Source: an uncultured Bacteroidota bacterium (GTDB lineage Bacteria > Bacteroidota > Bacteroidia > Flavobacteriales > Flavobacteriaceae). Taken from it: a DNA stretch of 64,000 nt. Under the pieces are notes generated by a model. That model searched no databases and was not told the DNA's origin. It saw only the letters and a program-made list of their open reading frames with translations. The stretch lies in assembly GCA_902559035.1 (NCBI GenBank), contig CACEGG010000004.1:62001-126000 (forward strand), given 5' to 3'. Both the position numbers and the translations under genes were made by a program. The first letter of the stretch is position 1, and each line of letters begins with the position of its first letter. Positions 56,453-64,000 of the stretch are shown here, in pieces.

Positions 56453-57763
56453 TTGAGAACAAAATATTCAAAAAAAAACACAATTAATGTAGTTACTTTA
56501 GGCTGCTCAAAGAACATTTACGACTCTGAGGTTCTTATGGGTCAATTAAAAGCCAATAATAAAAATGTTGTTCATGAAAAAGAAGGTAATATTGTTGTTG
56601 TAAATACATGTGGTTTTATAGATAATGCGAAAGAAGAATCTATTAATACAATATTAGAATATTCTTCAAAAAAAGAAATAGGTGAAATAGATAAACTATT
56701 TGTTACAGGTTGTCTTAGCGAAAGATATATGCCTGATTTAAAAAAAGAAATTCCAAATGTTGATCAGTATTTCGGAACAACTGATTTACCAAAACTTTTA
56801 AAAGCTTTAAAAGCAGATTACAAACACGAGTTAGTAGGTGAAAGATTAACAACTACCCCAAAAAATTATGCATATCTAAAAATCTCTGAAGGTTGTGACA
56901 GACCTTGTTCCTTTTGCGCAATTCCGTTGATGAGAGGAAAACATAAATCAAAATCTATTGAAGTGCTTGTTAATGAAGCAACTTTACTCGCAAAAAATGG
57001 GGTTAAAGAACTTATTTTAATTGCACAAGACTTAACCTATTATGGACTAGATCTATATAAAAAAAGAGAGTTGTCGTCATTACTTAAAGAATTGGTAAAA
57101 GTTGACGGAATTGAATGGATTAGATTACATTATGCTTTTCCAAATGGGTTTCCTTTAGATGTTTTAGAAGTAATTAAACAAGAAGAGAAGGTTTGTAATT
57201 ATATAGATATACCACTTCAACATATATCTACTAAAATATTAAAATCAATGAGAAGGGGGTCCAAAAAAGAAAATATCATTGAATTAATCAATAAGATGAG
57301 ATTATTGAATCCTGAAATTGCAATAAGAACAACAGTAATAGTTGGCTATCCAGGTGAATCAGAAGAAGATTTTAATGAACTTAAAGAATGGATAATGGAA
57401 ACTAAATTTGATAGGTTAGGATGTTTTGCTTACAGTCACGAGGAAAATACTCACGCCTACAGCTTGGTTGATGATGTTTCTCCAAAAATTAAGCAAGAAA
57501 GAATTAACTCAGTAATGGAAATCCAATCTCAGATTTCGTTGGAGTTAAACCAAAAAAAAATTAATCAAGTTTATAAATGTGTTATTGATAGAAAAGAGGG
57601 TATTAATTATATTGGAAGAACAGAATTTGATTCACCAGATGTTGACAATGAAGTTTTAGTGGATGCAAGTAAATATTATCTTAAAATTGGGGATTTTGTC
57701 AATTTAAAAATAATAGATTGTACAGAGTTTGATTTATATGCAATCCCTAATGAAAAATTATAA
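56453..57763 (+). CDS. rimO: ribosomal protein S12 methylthiotransferase RimO
   Basis: Radical SAM enzyme that adds a methylthio group to Asp of ribosomal protein S12. Of 436 aa, the N-terminal MTTase domain has three cysteines (Cys18, Cys53, Cys87) for the second [4Fe-4S] cluster; the radical SAM triad CxxxCxxC is Cys148, Cys152 and Cys155 (CDRPCSFC); a TRAM domain closes the protein. The start is TTG 56453, 10 nt after ftsY; no usable ATG is near. Confidence 0.94.
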   Translation: MRTKYSKKNTINVVTLGCSKNIYDSEVLMGQLKANNKNVVHEKEGNIVVVNTCGFIDNAKEESINTILEYSSKKEIGEIDKLFVTGCLSERYMPDLKKEIPNVDQYFGTTDLPKLLKALKADYKHELVGERLTTTPKNYAYLKISEGCDRPCSFCAIPLMRGKHKSKSIEVLVNEATLLAKNGVKELILIAQDLTYYGLDLYKKRELSSLLKELVKVDGIEWIRLHYAFPNGFPLDVLEVIKQEEKVCNYIDIPLQHISTKILKSMRRGSKKENIIELINKMRLLNPEIAIRTTVIVGYPGESEEDFNELKEWIMETKFDRLGCFAYSHEENTHAYSLVDDVSPKIKQERINSVMEIQSQISLELNQKKINQVYKCVIDRKEGINYIGRTEFDSPDVDNEVLVDASKYYLKIGDFVNLKIIDCTEFDLYAIPNEKL

Positions 57764-57784
57764 TACCTTATATTTAAAAAAACC

Positions 57785-59380
57785 TTGACTTATATAAAAC
57801 CTGAAATATCAAATCATTTACCAAAAATTACTCTTAGTTATATAAATAATGATAAGGGAATCACCTCTTTTTACAATAATTCATTTGAAATAGATAATTA
57901 TTTGGATCAGCTCAAAGGAAAAAAAGAGCAATATAATGATGATTATAGAAAAGTTTTAGGTCAAGAATTGTTTAAACAGTATAAGGATTTGAAAAATAAT
58001 GATAAGCAATTAAAACACATTAAAAGTTTATCAAATTCAAACACATTTACAGTTTGTACTGGTCACCAATTAAACTTATTTACCGGTCCACTATATTTTT
58101 TTTATAAAATAATAGACGCAATTAAAATATGTGATCAATTAAAACTAAAATATCCAGAATACAATTTTGTTCCAATTTATTGGATGGCCTCTGAAGATCA
58201 TGATTTTAAAGAAATAAATTTCTTCAACTTGAATAAAACAAAATTTGAATGGAATATTAACTCTAAAGGGCCTGTGGGAAGATTAAAGACTGATGATTTA
58301 AGTATTGTTTTTGAAAAATTGAAATCTTTTTTCAAAAATTCAAATGATAAAAATTTATTATCTCTTTTTAAATCATCATACTTAAATAATAGAAATTTAT
58401 CGGAATCAACTTTGAGTTTGGTTCACAGTTTGTTTGCTGATTACGGCCTTCTAATAATTCAACCTGATAATAAAAATTTAAAAAATCTTTTTAAAGAATT
58501 TTTTTTAGACGAAGTTCTGAACAAATCCTGTTACAACAAGGTTTCAAAAACTAATAATAATCTAAAAAACTCATTAAACTTTAGTTTTAATCCTCAAGTC
58601 AATCCAAGAGAGATTAATATGTTTTATATTTTAGATAACATTAGAGAAAGAATAGATTATAAAAACAACATGTATCATGTTTTAAATACTGAAATCTCTT
58701 TTACTCAAACTGAAATCATTGATGAAATAAATAATTTTCCTGAAAGATTTTCACCAAATGTATTGTTAAGACCATTATATCAAGAACATATTTTACCAAA
58801 TCTGTCCTACGTTGGAGGTGGAAGTGAAATTGCATATTGGTTGCAGCTTAAGGACTATTTTGATTTTCAAAAAATTTCTTTTCCAATACTTTCTGTAAGA
58901 TCGTCACTAATGTTGATTTCTAAAAAACAACAAGAAAAATGCGATAAATTAAACATAAAGATTGAAGATCTGTTTAAAAACATAGATCAACTAAAAGTAC
59001 ATTACTTAAAGAATAACTCAAAAATAGTAACGGATTTGAGTGTGCAAAAAGAAGCTGTTAGGAAAAATTTTAATAATATATATAATCTAGCTAAGCAAAC
59101 AGATAAATCCTTCATTGGAGCAGTTAAAGCTCAAGAAAAAAAACAACTAAATGGCTTGAATAATCTTGAAAAACGACTAATTAAGGCTGAGAAAAGAAAA
59201 CATAAAGACTTTTTAGATAGAATTGAAATTTTAAAAAAGGATTTATTTCCAAATAATTCTTTTCAAGAACGCCAACTAAATTTTTCTTCTTTTTTTAATA
59301 GTAACAAAAAAAACTTTTTAAGTTTTTTAATTGAAAAAATTGACCCGTTTAATAATAGCTTTAATGTTGTGAAATATTAA
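57785..59380 (+). CDS. bshC: putative cysteine ligase BshC (bacillithiol biosynthesis)
   Basis: Catalyses the final step of bacillithiol synthesis, adding cysteine to glucosaminyl malate. The 531 aa include the conserved TGHQLNLFTGPLYFFYK, YWMASEDHDFKEIN and YVGGGSEIAYWLQLK, and a long C-terminal coiled coil. BshA and BshB are not in the window. The start is TTG 57785; a -7-like box TATATTTA ends 8 nt before it, so its own promoter is possible though it also follows rimO by only 21 nt. Confidence 0.92.
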   Translation: MTYIKPEISNHLPKITLSYINNDKGITSFYNNSFEIDNYLDQLKGKKEQYNDDYRKVLGQELFKQYKDLKNNDKQLKHIKSLSNSNTFTVCTGHQLNLFTGPLYFFYKIIDAIKICDQLKLKYPEYNFVPIYWMASEDHDFKEINFFNLNKTKFEWNINSKGPVGRLKTDDLSIVFEKLKSFFKNSNDKNLLSLFKSSYLNNRNLSESTLSLVHSLFADYGLLIIQPDNKNLKNLFKEFFLDEVLNKSCYNKVSKTNNNLKNSLNFSFNPQVNPREINMFYILDNIRERIDYKNNMYHVLNTEISFTQTEIIDEINNFPERFSPNVLLRPLYQEHILPNLSYVGGGSEIAYWLQLKDYFDFQKISFPILSVRSSLMLISKKQQEKCDKLNIKIEDLFKNIDQLKVHYLKNNSKIVTDLSVQKEAVRKNFNNIYNLAKQTDKSFIGAVKAQEKKQLNGLNNLEKRLIKAEKRKHKDFLDRIEILKKDLFPNNSFQERQLNFSSFFNSNKKNFLSFLIEKIDPFNNSFNVVKY

Positions 59381-59389
59381 TTACTTTCT

Positions 59390-59422
59390 TTTGATTTTTT
59401 CTATCATTAAATAGTATTTTTG
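59390..59422 (+). promoter_or_regulatory. guaA promoter with an almost leaderless start
   Basis: -33 TTTG (59390-59393), 21-nt spacer, -7 TATTTTTG (59415-59422). Only 3 nt separate the -7 box from the ATG at 59426, so the transcription start falls at or inside the start codon region. Confidence 0.7.
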
Positions 59423-59425
59423 AAT

Positions 59426-60955
59426 ATGGAAGAAAAAGTTTTGATAATTGATTTTGGTTCACAATATACCCAGCTTATCGCTAGAAGAGTAAGAGAGTTG
59501 TATGTTTATTGTGAAATTCATCCATACAATAATTTAAAAGTAGATCTTAATTCTTTTAAAGCTGTAATATTGTCTGGTTCTCCATTCTCTGTAAGATCAG
59601 AAGATGCTCTTCATATTGATTTAAGTGAAATTAAAGGAAAAAAACCTTTACTTGGTGTCTGTTATGGAGCTCAATATATTGCACACTTTTTCGGAGGAAA
59701 AGTTATTCCTTCGAATAAAAGAGAATATGGTAGAGCTAAATTAATGGAAATTGATTCAGAAAGTTTATTATTTCATGGAGTTGATTTAGGTTCTCAAGTT
59801 TGGATGAGTCACAGTGATACAATCGAAACTCTTCCGCTAAACTCAAAATGTATTTCTAGTACTGCAGATGTTAAAAACGCAGCTTTTTCTATAATTGATG
59901 AAAACCTTTATGGAATTCAATTTCACCCCGAAGTTTACCATTCAAAAGATGGAAAAAAAATTATAGAAAATTTTTTATTAAATATTGCTAAAATTAATCC
60001 AGATTGGACTCCAGATGTTTTTTCTGAAAAAACAATCAACGATATTAAAAATAAGATTGGTGACGATAAAGTGATTTTAGGTTTATCTGGAGGTGTTGAT
60101 TCAACTGTAGCAGGAGTTTTAATTCATAGAGCAATAAAAGATAATTTACATTGTATTTTTGTTAATAATGGTTTATTAAGAAAAAATGAATTTAATAGTG
60201 TTTTAGATCAGTACAAGGGAATGGGTCTTAATGTAAAGGGTGTAGATGCTTCAGATTATTTCATTAAAAAACTTTCAGGAATTGATGATCCTGAAAAAAA
60301 GAGAAAAATTATTGGCAAGGCATTCATCGATGTGTTTGATCAAGAATCAAAATTAATTGATGGTGCAAAATGGTTAGCTCAGGGAACTATATATCCTGAT
60401 GTTATAGAATCAATATCTGTCAAGGGGCCATCTGCAACCATTAAATCACATCATAATGTTGGTGGATTACCTGATTTTATGAAACTTTCAGTTGTAGAAC
60501 CTCTCAAAATGCTTTTTAAAGATGAAGTTAGAAGAGTTGGTAAAAGTCTAGGAATTGATTCAAAGTTGTTGAAAAGGCATCCGTTTCCAGGCCCTGGACT
60601 AGCAATTAGAATCTTAGGAGATATTACTAATGAAAAAGTAAAGATTCTTCAAGAAGTTGATAGCATTTTTATTTCCGGATTAATTGATAATGGTCTCTAT
60701 GATAAGGTGTGGCAAGCAGGAGCAATCCTTCTTCCCGTAAAGAGTGTAGGAGTTATGGGAGATGAAAGAACTTATGAGCAATGTGTTGCCTTAAGGGCGG
60801 TAGAATCTACTGATGGCATGACAGCTGACTGGGTAAATTTACCTTACGAGTTTTTGCAAGAAGTTTCTAATAAGATCATCAATAATGTAAAAGGGGTAAA
60901 TAGAGTGGTATATGATATAAGCTCAAAACCACCTGCTACAATAGAATGGGAATAA
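59426..60955 (+). CDS. guaA: GMP synthase (glutamine-hydrolysing)
   Basis: Converts XMP to GMP. The 509 aa have the class I glutaminase domain (nucleophile Cys in [14 protein letters not shown]), the ATP pyrophosphatase P-loop [10 protein letters not shown], and the C-terminal dimerisation domain ending PATIEWE. ATG 59426 is chosen because a TTG two codons upstream lies within the -7 box. The stop shares a base with the following LysM gene. Confidence 0.96.
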   Translation: MEEKVLIIDFGSQYTQLIARRVRELYVYCEIHPYNNLKVDLNSFKAVILSGSPFSVRSEDALHIDLSEIKGKKPLLGVCYGAQYIAHFFGGKVIPSNKREYGRAKLMEIDSESLLFHGVDLGSQVWMSHSDTIETLPLNSKCISSTADVKNAAFSIIDENLYGIQFHPEVYHSKDGKKIIENFLLNIAKINPDWTPDVFSEKTINDIKNKIGDDKVILGLSGGVDSTVAGVLIHRAIKDNLHCIFVNNGLLRKNEFNSVLDQYKGMGLNVKGVDASDYFIKKLSGIDDPEKKRKIIGKAFIDVFDQESKLIDGAKWLAQGTIYPDVIESISVKGPSATIKSHHNVGGLPDFMKLSVVEPLKMLFKDEVRRVGKSLGIDSKLLKRHPFPGPGLAIRILGDITNEKVKILQEVDSIFISGLIDNGLYDKVWQAGAILLPVKSVGVMGDERTYEQCVALRAVESTDGMTADWVNLPYEFLQEVSNKIINNVKGVNRVVYDISSKPPATIEWE

Positions 60956-62382
60956 TGAGACATTTAAGACTTTTTTTACTTTTTTTTATAATCTCAATTT
61001 TTGGATTTTCTCAGAATACAAAATCTGTAAATGATTCTGAAATTAATATTGAATTTATTGATCACAGTGTAAAAAGAAAACAAACCTTATTCACTATTTC
61101 TAATTTATATAATGTTCCAATTGACTTAATAAAAAAATATAATCCTCAAATTAAAGGAAATAAAATTTCTAAAAAAATGGTTTTAAAAATACCATTTATT
61201 AAAACTATAGAACTAGAAAAATCGATCGAAGAAATTATTGAAAAAATAGTAGATAAATCAAAAAAATCAACTATTAATTTAATTGATAGTGTTCCTAAAA
61301 AGAAATCTATTTCTTTTGCTTTTATAGCTCCTTTTAACTTAGATAATATTGAAATTGACTCAATTGAAAAAACAAAAATATATTTAGAAAAGTTAAATCT
61401 TTCTACTCTTTCATTAGATTTTTACAGTGGGACCTTAATGGCTCTTCAAAAAGCAAAAAACCTAGGAATTAATCTTCAAGTTGATACTTATGATAATAAG
61501 AATAGTTTTGAAGAAATTGATAAAATTGCCAATTCTAAAAAAATAAAAAACTATGATTTTATTTTAGGTCCTTTCATCCCTAGAAACATAAATAGACTTT
61601 CTTCAATGTTAAGTGAATTTAACACTCCAATTGTATCTCCTCTTACATCCAAAGAAATTAATTTAAACAAAAATATTTTTCAATCAATTCCCCCAGTAGA
61701 ATTACAAAGAGAATTAATGTTTAGACACGTTGACAGTTTAATTTTACAAGATCCTGATCCATGTGTTATGATTATATATGATACTTCGACTGAAAATGTA
61801 AAAGAAGAATTATTGAAACGCTTTCCTTATGCTGAACTTATAGATACTGACTTAACTATGGGATTAGTTGATCCTGAAATAACTGATTCTCTATTAGTCG
61901 AGCAAAAAAATAATTTAGTTTTTTTAGAATCTCAAAACTTGAATGTAATAACTAGTGTTTCTTCCTTGCTGAACTCTCAAATTTCTAAAGAAAGAAATAT
62001 TAATATGTTGTCTAGTTATCGTTCAGAAACTTATGAAAATGAAAATATATCATTTCAACATTTGGGAAATTTAAAATTCACTTATCCAACATATTTTTAT
62101 CCAAAATATGATGAAGAATTAAATGAGCTTAATGATTTATTTTTTGAAAATTTTGGGAAGCTCCCTAATAAAATAGTAATTAGAGCCTATGAAATTACAT
62201 TAGATTTGATTTTACGTTCAGCATATCGTAGAAAATTAGTTAAATCAATAAATATTGGTGAGACAAAATATTATCAAAATAGATTTAAGTATAAAAAACT
62301 TAATAATGGATATATTAACGAATCAGTTTTACTAATCCAGCATGATGATTTAGATGTATTTGAAATTACATCAGAAAAATAG
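60955..62382 (+). CDS. LysM domain plus periplasmic-binding-protein-like exported protein
   Basis: A 475-aa secreted protein with a signal peptide (hydrophobic residues 4-19, then FSQN). A single LysM motif follows (VKRKQTLFTISNLYNVPIDLIKKYNPQI), which binds peptidoglycan or chitin-like glycans, and a C-terminal type 1 periplasmic-binding fold (IAPFNLDN...FILGPFIPRNI). Ligand and role are unknown. The ATG overlaps the guaA stop, an order common in Flavobacteriia. The in-frame ATG at 60946 would start inside guaA and is less likely. Confidence 0.8.
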   Translation: MRHLRLFLLFFIISIFGFSQNTKSVNDSEINIEFIDHSVKRKQTLFTISNLYNVPIDLIKKYNPQIKGNKISKKMVLKIPFIKTIELEKSIEEIIEKIVDKSKKSTINLIDSVPKKKSISFAFIAPFNLDNIEIDSIEKTKIYLEKLNLSTLSLDFYSGTLMALQKAKNLGINLQVDTYDNKNSFEEIDKIANSKKIKNYDFILGPFIPRNINRLSSMLSEFNTPIVSPLTSKEINLNKNIFQSIPPVELQRELMFRHVDSLILQDPDPCVMIIYDTSTENVKEELLKRFPYAELIDTDLTMGLVDPEITDSLLVEQKNNLVFLESQNLNVITSVSSLLNSQISKERNINMLSSYRSETYENENISFQHLGNLKFTYPTYFYPKYDEELNELNDLFFENFGKLPNKIVIRAYEITLDLILRSAYRRKLVKSINIGETKYYQNRFKYKKLNNGYINESVLLIQHDDLDVFEITSEK

Positions 62383-62390
62383 TTTCCTAA

Positions 62391-64000
<1,610 letters not shown>

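Noticed and set aside
59420-59425. TTG start for guaA two codons upstream
   Set aside because: The TTG overlaps the -7 box of the guaA promoter, so it could not be in the mRNA; ATG 59426 gives the normal N-terminus.

Overview
The window is 64 kb of strongly AT-rich chromosome from a member of the Bacteroidota, most likely a streamlined marine-type Flavobacteriia. The evidence is the gene content (DUF1573, DUF4295 behind rpmG, DUF3467 behind rpoC, DUF4369 lipoprotein, a LUD protein between ftsH and cdsA, BshC), the lack of Shine-Dalgarno sequences, and many copies of the Bacteroidota -7 promoter box TAnnTTTG, some with a TTG/TTTG -33 box about 20 nt upstream. Genes are packed very tightly and nearly all are core housekeeping genes. 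I see no insertion sequence, prophage, CRISPR array or defence island.

Layout. 1-15.6 kb: murB (cut by the window edge), a DUF1573 protein, valS, the minus-strand set rsfS-ftsH-LUD-cdsA-psd, birA with a DedA-like gene, pyrE-SRPBCC-SDR, a NUDIX hydrolase, ddl-coaD, PASTA-rluD, and yaaA. 15.6-22.0 kb: a complete minus-strand tryptophan operon trpEGDCFBA preceded by a leader with a promoter, a 16-codon leader peptide containing two adjacent Trp codons, and mutually exclusive hairpins, i.e. a ribosome-mediated attenuator. 22.0-26.6 kb: rhodanese, PspC, an AGCS sodium:amino-acid symporter, an acyl-CoA dehydrogenase, rpsU and a Xer recombinase. 26.6-41.3 kb: tRNA-Thr-Tyr-Gly-Thr, an LVIVD-repeat lipoprotein, tuf, tRNA-Trp, secE, nusG, rplKAJL, rpoBC and DUF3467.

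41.3-64 kb: prfC, idi-queD-like-unknown, htpG-DoxX-DUF4369, a KAS III enzyme with a CoA-binding protein, a sodium:solute symporter, recR, a 2-oxoacid dehydrogenase E2, an exonuclease, an FAH-family hydrolase, cinA, rpmB-rpmG-DUF4295, ftsY-rimO-bshC, guaA with a LysM protein, and pyrG (cut by the right edge).

The most interesting regulatory element is the trp attenuator at about 21857-22009. Other points of interest are a recurrent layout in which the -7 box lies only 3-8 nt from a start codon (trpL, pyrE, ddl, guaA), suggesting leaderless or near-leaderless mRNAs; seven convergent gene pairs that all abut or overlap; a perfect 12-bp hairpin 1 nt in front of the LUD start codon; and an extra lipoprotein gene where tuf normally follows the tRNA array directly, with no hpf/raiA gene at its usual place.
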